Shown in pieces: positions 29,292 through 36,778 of a stretch of DNA of 40,201 nt. A program made the position numbers and the translations under genes. The notes under the pieces were generated by a model. It saw nothing but the letters and a program-made list of their open reading frames with translations, searched no databases and had not been told where the DNA came from. The DNA comes from Cytophagales bacterium (lineage in GTDB: Bacteria > Bacteroidota > Bacteroidia > Cytophagales > Spirosomataceae): the NCBI GenBank assembly GCA_013298215.1, contig JAAFKE010000037.1:1-40201 (forward strand). Direction: 5' to 3'. How positions within the stretch are numbered: the first letter of the stretch is position 1; each line of letters begins with the position of its first letter.

Positions 29292-30848
29292 GTGGCTATT
29301 CTCGGAAGTGTTATTAAAAGGGGGCTTAAGCTCTCCGTTTTTCTGCAAAAGAAAAAAACGAACCCCGCCAAACTCCAGCGCCGAACACTCTACAAACTGC
29401 TCAACAAGGCAGAGGGTACAGAGTTTGGGGTGAAGTATAATTTTAGTATGATCTTGCGCCAGTTTTTGTTCAAGCGGGACGAAAATTTTTACAAAAACTT
29501 TCAGAAATCAGTCCCCATTCACGACTACAACAAGATGTTCAACAACTGGTGGCATCGGTCGCTGGCGGGCGAAAAGAACGTGGTTTGGCCTGGCCGCACC
29601 AAGTATTTTGCGCTGAGTTCGGGTACGTCGGAGGCGGCCTCCAAGCACATACCCGTTACCAAGGCCATGTCGAGGGCGTTTCAGCGGGCGGGCATCAAGC
29701 AAATTTTGTCGCTCGGCCATTTCAAAAACCTCCCTCCCGACACCTACGAAAAAGGCTTTTTGATGCTCGGCGGCAGCACCGATTTGCAGGCCAAGGGCAC
29801 GCACTTTGAGGGCGACGTGAGCGGAATAAACGCGGGCAAGATTCCGTTTTGGTTTCAGCCCTACTACAAGCCCGGCAAGGCAATTGCGCAGCAAAGAGAC
29901 TGGGCGGCCAAACTCGACGAGATTGTGCGGGAAGCCCCCAACTGGGACATTGGGTTTATTGTGGGCGTGCCCGCGTGGCTGCAAATTGTGATCGAGAAAA
30001 CGATTGCTTACCACCAGCTCAAAACAATTCACGACATCTGGCCAAACCTGCGGGTTTTTGCCCACGGCGGCGTGTCTTTTGAACCCTACCGCGCTGGCTT
30101 CGAGAAACTCCTCGATCCTGCCGTGCCAATGATCTACATCGATACCTACCTGGCCTCCGAGGGCTACATTGCCTACCAAACCAGGCCAGACGCTGAGGGA
30201 ATGCAGTTGATTTTGAACAACGGGATTTTCTTTGAATTTGTACCCTTCAACGACGAAAATTTTGATACCGATGGCGAAATTGTGGCTAATCCCACAACGC
30301 TGATGATCGACGCCGTGGTGGAAGGAACGGAGTACGCCCTGCTCCTATCGACTTGTTCGGGTGCGTGGCGGTATTTGATCGGAGATACCGTGAAGTTTGT
30401 CGATAAAACCACGTCCGAGATCGTCATTACGGGGCGAACAAAGCACTATTTGAGCCTGTGCGGCGAACACCTGTCGGTAGAGAATATGAACAAGGCAATT
30501 GAACTATCGGCCGAACATTTTGGCATCTCGATCCGAGAATTTGCCGTGGCGGGCGTGCCCGACGGCGCGCTTTTTGCCCACAATTGGTACATCGGCACCG
30601 ACGATGCGGTCTCGGAAACCGACCTGCAAACGTTTATCGACCAAAAACTGTGCGACATGAACGACGATTATGCCGTTGAGCGGCGCCACGCCCTAAAAAA
30701 CAGCACCGTGCGGGTGTTGCCGTCGCGGTTGTTTTACGAGTGGATGCAAGCCAAAGGAAAAATGGGCGGCCAGAATAAATTTCCGCGCGTGTTGAAGAAA
30801 AAAATGATCGACGACTGGACTGTATTTTTAAAAGCGAACGGTTTTTAG
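29292..30848 (+). CDS. GH3 auxin-responsive promoter family protein
   Basis: A 518-residue protein of the bacterial GH3 type, a branch of adenylate-forming (ANL) enzymes that in plants join hormone acids to amino acids. Typical segments: FALSSGTSEAASKHIPVT (ATP-binding loop), IYIDTYLASEGYIAYQ, and YLIGDTVKFVDKTTSEIVITGRTKHYLSLCGEHLSVENM, the hinge region near residues 363-400. The start is GTG (MAILGSVIKRGL). Its substrate in bacteria is unknown. No neighbour suggests one. Confidence 0.9.
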   Translation: MAILGSVIKRGLKLSVFLQKKKTNPAKLQRRTLYKLLNKAEGTEFGVKYNFSMILRQFLFKRDENFYKNFQKSVPIHDYNKMFNNWWHRSLAGEKNVVWPGRTKYFALSSGTSEAASKHIPVTKAMSRAFQRAGIKQILSLGHFKNLPPDTYEKGFLMLGGSTDLQAKGTHFEGDVSGINAGKIPFWFQPYYKPGKAIAQQRDWAAKLDEIVREAPNWDIGFIVGVPAWLQIVIEKTIAYHQLKTIHDIWPNLRVFAHGGVSFEPYRAGFEKLLDPAVPMIYIDTYLASEGYIAYQTRPDAEGMQLILNNGIFFEFVPFNDENFDTDGEIVANPTTLMIDAVVEGTEYALLLSTCSGAWRYLIGDTVKFVDKTTSEIVITGRTKHYLSLCGEHLSVENMNKAIELSAEHFGISIREFAVAGVPDGALFAHNWYIGTDDAVSETDLQTFIDQKLCDMNDDYAVERRHALKNSTVRVLPSRLFYEWMQAKGKMGGQNKFPRVLKKKMIDDWTVFLKANGF

Positions 30849-30963
30849 GTTTGGGCGATTTGTGCGCTTCGTATTCCGCTCCTTGGCCCCCCCCATCTTT
30901 TTGAAATGCTACTGGCCAACGACCCAAAAAGGATTTTGGCCCACAACCCGACAACCCAAACAA

Positions 30964-31317
30964 ATGAAAGGACTCAACAAAGTATCGCTCATAGGAAACG
31001 TAGGCCACGACCCCGAAATCCAGTATCTGGAAGGCAACGTAGCCGTAGCTAAACTATCGGTGGCTACCACCGAAATTTACAAAGACAAAAATGGGCAAAA
31101 CCACTCCGAAACCGAGTGGCACAGCGTTGTGCTGTGGCGTGGGCTGGCCGAAATGGCCCACAAATACCTCCGAAAGGGTAGTTTGGTGTTTGTAGAAGGC
31201 AAGCTCAAAACCCGCAACTACGACGACAAGCAAGGAAGCAAGCGGTATGTGACCGAAATTATTGCCGAACAGTTACTTTTGTTGGACAAAAAAACCGAAC
31301 GAAACGACGAAGTCTGA
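30964..31317 (+). CDS. ssb: Short single-stranded DNA-binding protein
   Basis: A 117-residue OB-fold SSB: MKGLNKVSLIGNVGHDPE, then AVAKLSVATTE, WHSVVLWRGLAEMAHKYLRKGS and LVFVEGKLKTRNYDD. It ends right after the OB fold (LLLDKKTERNDEV) and lacks the acidic D-x-F/IPF tip by which replicative SSBs recruit partners. Its stop shares one base with the start of the recombinase gene (TGATGA), so the two are translationally coupled. This suggests a dedicated accessory SSB for the recombinase. The ATG at 30964 is where homology begins; the longer upstream frame has no SSB character. Confidence 0.93.
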   Translation: MKGLNKVSLIGNVGHDPEIQYLEGNVAVAKLSVATTEIYKDKNGQNHSETEWHSVVLWRGLAEMAHKYLRKGSLVFVEGKLKTRNYDDKQGSKRYVTEIIAEQLLLLDKKTERNDEV

Positions 31318-32402
31318 TGAACGACCAACCGCCCACGGCGATAAAATACGAGATAGCCCAGCACCGCGACAAATCGGTGATATTTATACGGTTTGGGTAC
31401 GCCCCCGACCTCATTGAGCGCGTTAAAAAGCTAACGGGCGTGCGCTGGAGCAAGTCGCAAAAGGCGTGGTATGTGTTGGACACGCCCCACTACCGGAGCC
31501 TTTTTAAAATTTCGATACAACCCGTTGGAAAAGAGGTGATTGCACAGATCGACGCGGTCAATCGGCCCGCACTGCTGCGCCTCGTCGAAACCCTCGAACT
31601 GAAAGCCTACAGCCCCAGCACCATTCAGACGTATCGAAATGAGTTTGCCCAGTTGCTTTACATTCTAAAAGACAATCCCGTGGATGCGCTAACGTCCGAA
31701 CGCCTGCGCGACTATTTTTTGTACTGTACCAACACCCTCAAACTTTCCGAAAACACACTCCACAGCCGCATAAACGCCACTAAATTTTATTTTGAACAGG
31801 TGCTGCACCGCGCAAAATTCTTTTTTGAGATACCGCGCCCCAAAAAAAGGTTTATTTTGCCCAACGTGCTGGCCATTAGTCAGGTAGAGAAGTTGTTTGC
31901 CCAATTAGAAAACCTCAAACACAAAACCATGATTTACCTGGCCTATTCGGCGGGTTTGCGCGTGAGTGAGGTCGTGGCCCTCAAAATCAAAGATATTCAC
32001 ACCGAGCGGATGATGATTAACATAAAAGGTGCAAAAGGCAAAAAAGACCGTATCGTGGCGCTATCGCCAGGTATTTTGGAGTTGCTCCGAAAGTATTATT
32101 TGGCGTATAAACCCAAAGATTGGCTTTTTGAGGGGCAATATGCCAACGAGCCCTACAGCACGCGCAGCCTGCAACAGATTTTTCACCGCGCCAAACATTC
32201 GGCTCGAATCCTGCAAGACGTTACCTTTCATAGCCTGCGGCACAGCTATGCGACGCATTTGCACGAGCGCGGAACGGACATAAAGCTCATACAAGAACTG
32301 CTGGGCCACAACGACATCAAAACAACGCTGCGCTACACCCACGTGAGCACCCTCACGATTGGAAAAATAGAAAGCCCCTTTGACCAACTTAAAATAAAAT
32401 AA
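31317..32402 (+). CDS. Tyrosine recombinase of the cassette array (Xer-like integrase)
   Basis: 361 residues. The N-terminal ~75 residues form an extra domain (IRFGYAPDLIERVKKLTGVRWSKSQKAWYV region, residues 24-53). A SAM-like core-binding domain (~80-170) and the catalytic domain follow, with R215 (SAGLRVSEV), candidate Lys at 240-243, H305 and R308 (HSLRHSYATHL), H331 (LLGHND) and Y340 (RYTHVS). All catalytic residues are present. Only ~60 residues separate the Lys motif from HSLRH, so the insertion typical of classical IntI is absent. The gene's 3' end faces an attI-like site and cassettes at 32557 onward. Classical integrons have the integrase pointing away. It is coupled to ssb upstream. 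It is the likely enzyme for the array. Confidence 0.92.
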   Translation: MNDQPPTAIKYEIAQHRDKSVIFIRFGYAPDLIERVKKLTGVRWSKSQKAWYVLDTPHYRSLFKISIQPVGKEVIAQIDAVNRPALLRLVETLELKAYSPSTIQTYRNEFAQLLYILKDNPVDALTSERLRDYFLYCTNTLKLSENTLHSRINATKFYFEQVLHRAKFFFEIPRPKKRFILPNVLAISQVEKLFAQLENLKHKTMIYLAYSAGLRVSEVVALKIKDIHTERMMINIKGAKGKKDRIVALSPGILELLRKYYLAYKPKDWLFEGQYANEPYSTRSLQQIFHRAKHSARILQDVTFHSLRHSYATHLHERGTDIKLIQELLGHNDIKTTLRYTHVSTLTIGKIESPFDQLKIK

Positions 32403-32615
32403 CAGGAAAATTTTGGATAATAGCGACAAAACGCACATTTTTGGGTATGCTAATCAGGGTCAGTAATCGTATAAATACGACAAGGATAGTACAACATAAT
32501 ACAGTAATAGTGCCAAACAATACAAAAAGTGCGACAAAACTTTCGTATATTTAAGAGTTAGCGGCAAGGCTAAACCAACACCATTAAAACCAACAATCTA
32601 ACTAAAAATCATATT
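32403..32615 (+). other. attI-like insertion region
   Basis: 213 nt between the recombinase stop and the first cassette gene, without an ORF. GTTAGCG at 32557-32563 is the first core; its GCC-extended complement opens the site at 34046. Upstream are three related motifs: GCGACAAAAC at 32423-32432, ACGACAA at 32477-32483 and GCGACAAAAC again at 32531-32540. They are candidate recombinase-binding repeats. No palindrome like the attC-like sites is present, which fits attI. No strong promoter was recognised. Confidence 0.6.
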
Positions 32616-34034
32616 ATGCAGACATCAAATAAAACGGAGAAAAAACCAATGAAAAAATGGAAGAAAATACTTTTAATCACAATCACAACAATTATCGTTG
32701 TAGTTGTTGGACTTGGACTTTTCTTAAATAATTGGATGGCTGTTGAAAACAGTGAAGTGCCACTTCCGACATTTAATTGGCAAGCTAAAAAGATTGACAG
32801 TATTGCCGTAAAAACTTTTACAAAAGATACTTCTCAATTTATTTCTTTAAACAATTCAGTTGAAAGCATAACGAAAAATGACCTAAAACAACTTGGGAAT
32901 TGGATTGGTAACGCAAAATTCATCGGATTGGGCGAGGTAACTCACGGTTCAAAAGAAAATTTCTTATTAAAAAATAAGTTGGTAGAATACCTTGTAGAAA
33001 ACAAAGGTGCAAAGGCAATTGTGTTAGAAGCAGGTATTGGCGATTGCTATAAACTAAATCAATATGTAACTAAGGGAATTGGCGACCCCAAACAACTACT
33101 CATTGACATTGCAATATTTACAATGCGTTACAAGGAATATATTGATTTGTTAGACTATTTAAAAAAACACAACGAAAATCTACCCGAAAATGAGAAAGTA
33201 ATGATTTTTGGTTATGATGTTCAGACACCTCAAAACTCTGCGAAATTGATTTTGAATTATTTGAATACTTGCCAAAGTAATCCCGATGAGGATATAAAAG
33301 TTAGTTTTGAAAAATTAGCAAAAGATGGTAGAAGTATGCAAGGATTAAATCCATTTTCGGTTTGGTTCGAATACGAAAAACAAACTGAAAAGATGATTGC
33401 ATTTTTCAATTCAAATCAAAAAATGATGATTTCAAAATCTTCACAGCAAGATTTTGACTTTCACAAAAGAGTTGTTGAGCAAATGAGTAAAACGTGGTCG
33501 CTTTTCTATTCATCTTCTGCAATGAAAGCATTTTATAAAAGAGACGAATTTGCCTATGAAAATATTTTATGGCTTTCAAATACGCAAAATAAATTCCCAA
33601 TTATACTTTTAGCCCATAATGCTCATATACAGCGTAAAGATATTTTGTATAAAGACTTTACGCCAACAGGTGCTTTTTTCAGTAAAAACAAAAAAGATGA
33701 CTATTTTTCAATAGGGTCTGTTTTTTATGAAGGAGAAGTAAGAGCGGAATATAACGGAAAGTTAGAAGATATTAAACTGCCACAAGTTAAAACTATTTGT
33801 GCAGAAAATTACTTTAACAGGTTTGGTTATGAGAACTTTCTTTTAAACGTAAAAACTAGTAAAGAAAATAATTTATTAAAAAGTGTTTTAACAGACACAG
33901 TAGCCATAAGAAGCATTGGGGCATCTTATCAACCTAACGTACTCGGACGAAATGAAAGAGTAACCATATTTGACCAACAGTATGACGCAATTCTATTTTT
34001 CAGAAAAAGTACAGCACCTAAAGACATCAAATGA
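32616..34034 (+). CDS. Membrane-anchored erythromycin-esterase-like protein
   Basis: A 472-residue protein. A basic N-terminus and one hydrophobic segment (~18-38, ILLITITTIIVVVVGLGLF) anchor it in the membrane with the rest outside. The Ere-family pattern is visible: GEVTHGSKEN (106-115) with H110 and E114, a VLEAG segment near 135, and AHNAHIQR with H334 and H337. Classical Ere enzymes open macrolide lactone rings. Many relatives with this fold have other or unknown activities, so resistance is only a possibility. Codon use is strongly AT-rich compared with the chromosome to the left. It is the first cassette gene after the attI-like site, 58 nt downstream of its core. Confidence 0.85.
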   Translation: MQTSNKTEKKPMKKWKKILLITITTIIVVVVGLGLFLNNWMAVENSEVPLPTFNWQAKKIDSIAVKTFTKDTSQFISLNNSVESITKNDLKQLGNWIGNAKFIGLGEVTHGSKENFLLKNKLVEYLVENKGAKAIVLEAGIGDCYKLNQYVTKGIGDPKQLLIDIAIFTMRYKEYIDLLDYLKKHNENLPENEKVMIFGYDVQTPQNSAKLILNYLNTCQSNPDEDIKVSFEKLAKDGRSMQGLNPFSVWFEYEKQTEKMIAFFNSNQKMMISKSSQQDFDFHKRVVEQMSKTWSLFYSSSAMKAFYKRDEFAYENILWLSNTQNKFPIILLAHNAHIQRKDILYKDFTPTGAFFSKNKKDDYFSIGSVFYEGEVRAEYNGKLEDIKLPQVKTICAENYFNRFGYENFLLNVKTSKENNLLKSVLTDTVAIRSIGASYQPNVLGRNERVTIFDQQYDAILFFRKSTAPKDIK

Positions 34035-34045
34035 CAAAGCCCAGC

Positions 34046-34177
34046 CGCTAACAGCAGTTTGGCAAAATGGCGGGTTCAGTGCTACATTGAACATTCGGAA
34101 TTCTAATAAACTTTTGTGATAAATTGAACATTTGTGCTTCTAAATCCGCCACTTCGCCAAGCTGCAAAACGTTGTAT
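34046..34177 (+). repeat. attC-like site A
   Basis: 132 nt. Inverse core CGCTAAC (34046-34052), core GTTGTAT (34171-34177). The stem arms 34053-34073 and 34146-34166 are complementary over 21 positions with a few mismatches. The loop contains ATTGAACATTCGGAATTCTA (from 34086) and a second TTGAACATTTG. The inverse core pairs with the attI-like core at 32557. Confidence 0.82.
34087..34116 (+). promoter_or_regulatory. Possible promoter inside site A, for cassette 2
   Basis: TTG (34087-34089), a 19-nt spacer and AACTTTTG (34109-34116). One mismatch to TAnnTTTG, so weaker than its counterparts in sites B and C. Confidence 0.45.
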
Positions 34178-34198
34178 GCCATTTTAAAAAACCACAAA

Positions 34199-35536
34199 AT
34201 GACACCAAGTAAAAATATAGTTTCTGTAAATTTAGACAATAGTAATAAACTTATCTACCATCGTTGGTTTGGAAACCCAATGATAGTGGACAGTAATACT
34301 TATGAAAATTTGTTAGCAGGAGATAATTCGGTTCTTCAAAATGAAGAATTACTTAGTGATTTTGTTTCAAGTGGTTTCCTCTTTGAGAGTGAAGAATATG
34401 AAATAGAAACATTTAGAAATGCTGTTAATACTAATGCTAAGCCTATTTTAAGTGGAGAAAACATGTATTCTCTTGATTTAATTGTAAGTCAAAGATGTAA
34501 TTTTGGTTGTAGTCATTGTATTTATTTTGCTGGTAATGAAAGAAGTAACCACCCCGACACTTTAATGACTTTTGATATTGCACAAAAAGCGTGGTCGGAA
34601 TATTTAAGTTTGATGCGAAAAAATGGCAAAAAAGACTTAGATGTACATTTTGGAGGTGCAGAACCATTGACTAATTGGAGTTTAATAAAACAAATATTAA
34701 ATTCATTCCCGTCAGACTTACAAAAAGACGAAAAAATATTATGGTCAATTAATACCAACTTATCGCTTGTTAATAATGAAACGATAACCTACTTGAAAAA
34801 ATTTGAAATAGAAATTCATACCTCACTTGACGGCAATGAATTTGCCAACGACTTAATAAGAACGGACATTGCAGGACGAGGTACATACAAGAAAATTTGC
34901 GATAAGATTGACTTGCTTTACAGTAACGGTTTATATATATCAAATCTTGCCGTTACACTTACAGAGAAGAATTTTGAATATTTTGATAACACATTTGTGG
35001 AATGGGTAAGTGAAAAAGGTATTACTCAAATGGGATTAGATATTGATTTGGTAGGTTCACCAAATATCAACCCAATACAAGCAGCAGATAAATTAGTTAG
35101 TATATATTGGGCTTGTAGAAATATTGGTTTAGACTGTGCGGGAACTTGGTTAAATCCTTTTCTAAATATTGTTAATAAAGATGTACGAAATGAGGTAGTT
35201 GCATTTTGTGGAGCAATAAGAGGCGTTAATATGACAATAACCCCAAAAGGTGCTATTACACTTTGTTCATTTATGAGTACACACATTGGTAATGTAAATA
35301 ATGTTGATAACATTTTTCAACATTCATCAGATTATCAAAAATTAGTTAATGAAAGACAACCTGGGCGTGATAGTCATTGTTTTGGTTGTATTATTGAAGG
35401 GCATTGTGGTGGACAATGCCATATTACAAGGGAAGTGGCATCAAAAGATAAAAATTATGATAACATTGAAAAAATGTGCGATTTTTATAGGTATGCAACT
35501 ACTAAAATGTTAGAAATTTATGCTTCACAATCATAG
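34199..35536 (+). CDS. Radical SAM/SPASM peptide-modifying enzyme
   Basis: 445 residues from the ATG at 34199; the open frame starts earlier inside site A, which is unlikely to be coding. Residues 1-85 (AMTPSK-less start MTPSKNIVSV) may form a leader-binding domain. The SAM cluster motif is C100-x3-C104-x2-C107 (CNFGCSHC), followed by the HFGGAEPLTNW segment. C-terminal cysteines CGAIRG, LCSF, CFGC, CGGQC and CDFYR form a SPASM-type auxiliary-cluster region. Enzymes of this build crosslink or epimerise ribosomal peptides. A 37-residue candidate substrate follows 40 nt after the stop. The exact chemistry cannot be predicted. Confidence 0.88.
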   Translation: MTPSKNIVSVNLDNSNKLIYHRWFGNPMIVDSNTYENLLAGDNSVLQNEELLSDFVSSGFLFESEEYEIETFRNAVNTNAKPILSGENMYSLDLIVSQRCNFGCSHCIYFAGNERSNHPDTLMTFDIAQKAWSEYLSLMRKNGKKDLDVHFGGAEPLTNWSLIKQILNSFPSDLQKDEKILWSINTNLSLVNNETITYLKKFEIEIHTSLDGNEFANDLIRTDIAGRGTYKKICDKIDLLYSNGLYISNLAVTLTEKNFEYFDNTFVEWVSEKGITQMGLDIDLVGSPNINPIQAADKLVSIYWACRNIGLDCAGTWLNPFLNIVNKDVRNEVVAFCGAIRGVNMTITPKGAITLCSFMSTHIGNVNNVDNIFQHSSDYQKLVNERQPGRDSHCFGCIIEGHCGGQCHITREVASKDKNYDNIEKMCDFYRYATTKMLEIYASQS

Positions 35537-35576
35537 GTTTATTTTAATTATTTTTTCACAATTTAAAAGTTGTTTT

Positions 35577-35690
35577 ATGACAAACGAAAAAAATGTTGTA
35601 GCAAGTGCTACAAAACAAGTGGAAACAGTTAAAAGACTAAAAGCGATTGAACCTGCAAAAAAAGGTCATCGCCAAAACTCTTGTAGTTAA
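35577..35690 (+). CDS. Candidate precursor peptide, 37 aa
   Basis: A short gene directly after the radical SAM gene: ATG at 35577, TAA at 35688. The charged leader-like half (MTNEKNVVASATKQVETVKR) is followed by KAIEPAKKG and a short tail HRQNSCS that could be the modified core. His, Asn, Ser and Cys in the tail are plausible targets of a SPASM enzyme. It is followed 19 nt later by a hairpin with a T-rich tail, a common arrangement for highly expressed precursors. I do not recognise a named precursor family; the call rests on size, composition and position. Confidence 0.62.
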   Translation: MTNEKNVVASATKQVETVKRLKAIEPAKKGHRQNSCS

Positions 35691-35709
35691 TCTAACAACT
35701 GTTAAAATG

Positions 35710-35750
35710 ACAGAGGAATACTTGGGTATTCCTCTGTTTTATTAAATTTA
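35710..35750 (+). terminator. Terminator or attenuator after the precursor gene
   Basis: 11-base perfect arms (35710-35720 and 35727-35737), loop CTTGGG, then TTTATTAAATTT. It lies inside the gene cluster, so partial read-through to the oxygenase and ATP-grasp genes is likely. Confidence 0.8.
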
Positions 35751-35759
35751 CTTTTCATT

Positions 35760-36548
35760 ATGTCAAATCAAATAACTAAATTAAAATCACAGGGTTATTG
35801 TATAATTAACAATTTCTTGGACATAAAAACCGTCCAAGAAATTGTTAATTACATAACTAATTTACACACCATTGACAATAAAGACATTTATATTGAAAAT
35901 GGGTTAATATCTGGGCTTAAATATGTTTTTGATAAAAATGATATTTTTTTACATATTTTATCCGACCCTAAATTAGTAAAACTTTTAAATGAAGTATATG
36001 GAGAAAATGAATTAATACTACCAACATGGGAAGATATTATTATCAAACAACCATTAGGGAATGATATAAGTGTACATCAAGACTTACCGCCCGAAATAAG
36101 AAATCATAGCGGCAATATTTATGCTTTTGGTATTTGTTTGACAGATACTTCTCATAATCCAGTCTATATGTTACCACAAAGCCACCTTTTAGGTGCATTA
36201 ACAAAAGATAAAGCACAAGAAATTGCATCAAAAAATAAAGAATTGTTTGTACCAATGACAGCGAAGGCAGGGGATTTAGTTATCCATAATAATTTAACTA
36301 TTCATTATTCTGAAAAAAACAAATCTAATCTACCAAGATATACGTGGTACTTGGAATTTAGAACCATTAACGATATTATCTCAAATAGTGATTGGAATTT
36401 AGATTGGGCTTATTCGAGGCGATATTTATTATATCATTCATTTGCAAACAGAATTAGGTTAAATAAAGAAAAGTCTGATTTGAAATTTCCCGATTTAGAC
36501 AAACTATTAACTTATTCCGAGCCGTTACTATTAAGGATACCACATTAA
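35760..36548 (+). CDS. Phytanoyl-CoA dioxygenase-like Fe(II)/2-oxoglutarate oxygenase
   Basis: A 262-residue PhyH-type protein. Iron ligands H106-x-D108 (VHQD) and H182, plus the 2-oxoglutarate arginine R193, fit the pattern GDLVIHNNLTIHYSEKN...R. The family hydroxylates or otherwise oxidises small molecules and, in some clusters, peptides. Its place between two candidate precursors and two peptide-modifying enzymes suggests it tailors the peptide, perhaps by side-chain hydroxylation (inference). AT-rich like its neighbours. Confidence 0.85.
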   Translation: MSNQITKLKSQGYCIINNFLDIKTVQEIVNYITNLHTIDNKDIYIENGLISGLKYVFDKNDIFLHILSDPKLVKLLNEVYGENELILPTWEDIIIKQPLGNDISVHQDLPPEIRNHSGNIYAFGICLTDTSHNPVYMLPQSHLLGALTKDKAQEIASKNKELFVPMTAKAGDLVIHNNLTIHYSEKNKSNLPRYTWYLEFRTINDIISNSDWNLDWAYSRRYLLYHSFANRIRLNKEKSDLKFPDLDKLLTYSEPLLLRIPH

Positions 36549-36571
36549 TAAAGCAATCAAATAATAGAAAT

Positions 36572-36778
36572 ATGGAACTTGAAAAATTTGGAGATTCTTG
36601 TAACCAAGCAATTTTAATACCTTTTACCTTATTTTTTGCTATTATCCCACCTATGGAGGATATAAAAGAGGATGAATTAACAGGTACGCAAACGATGATG
36701 CCTTTGTTTAAAAAGGATGCAGAAACCGATTCTGTAATTGCAAAAATAATGAATACTAATTATTTATCAAATGAATAA
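36572..36778 (+). CDS. Small protein, candidate substrate of the ATP-grasp enzyme
   Basis: A 68-residue protein whose stop overlaps the ATP-grasp start by 8 nt, so the two are translationally coupled. The N-terminal part (MELEKFGDSCNQAILIPFTL) is followed by FFAIIPPME and an acidic/Thr-rich stretch DIKEDELTGTQTMMPL, then KKDAETDS. Graspetide precursors are of this size and supply Thr/Ser/Lys and Asp/Glu side chains for ester or amide crosslinks. No known core motif is recognised, so it might instead be a small helper protein. Confidence 0.7.
   Translation: MELEKFGDSCNQAILIPFTLFFAIIPPMEDIKEDELTGTQTMMPLFKKDAETDSVIAKIMNTNYLSNE

Larger units (their letters stand above)
32558..34171 (+). mobile_element. 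Cassette 1 (erythromycin-esterase-like)
   Basis: Runs from TT of the attI-like core to G of the core at 34171. It holds one gene plus its attC-like site at 34046-34177. Confidence 0.75.

Noticed and set aside
30862-30963. N-terminal extension of the SSB
   Set aside because: SSB homology begins exactly at ATG 30964; the upstream residues are non-protein-like.
32540-32556. Pc-like promoter just before the first cassette
   Set aside because: TATATTTA resembles TAnnTTTG but lacks the final G and no TTTG lies at the correct distance.
34124-34198. N-terminal extension of the radical SAM protein
   Set aside because: It would be encoded by the core of attC-like site A; the ATG at 34199 is just after the site.
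35710-35737. Hairpin after the precursor as another attC-like site
   Set aside because: The arms are only 11 bases, there is no AAC...GTT core pair and the loop is 6 nt; it looks like a terminator.
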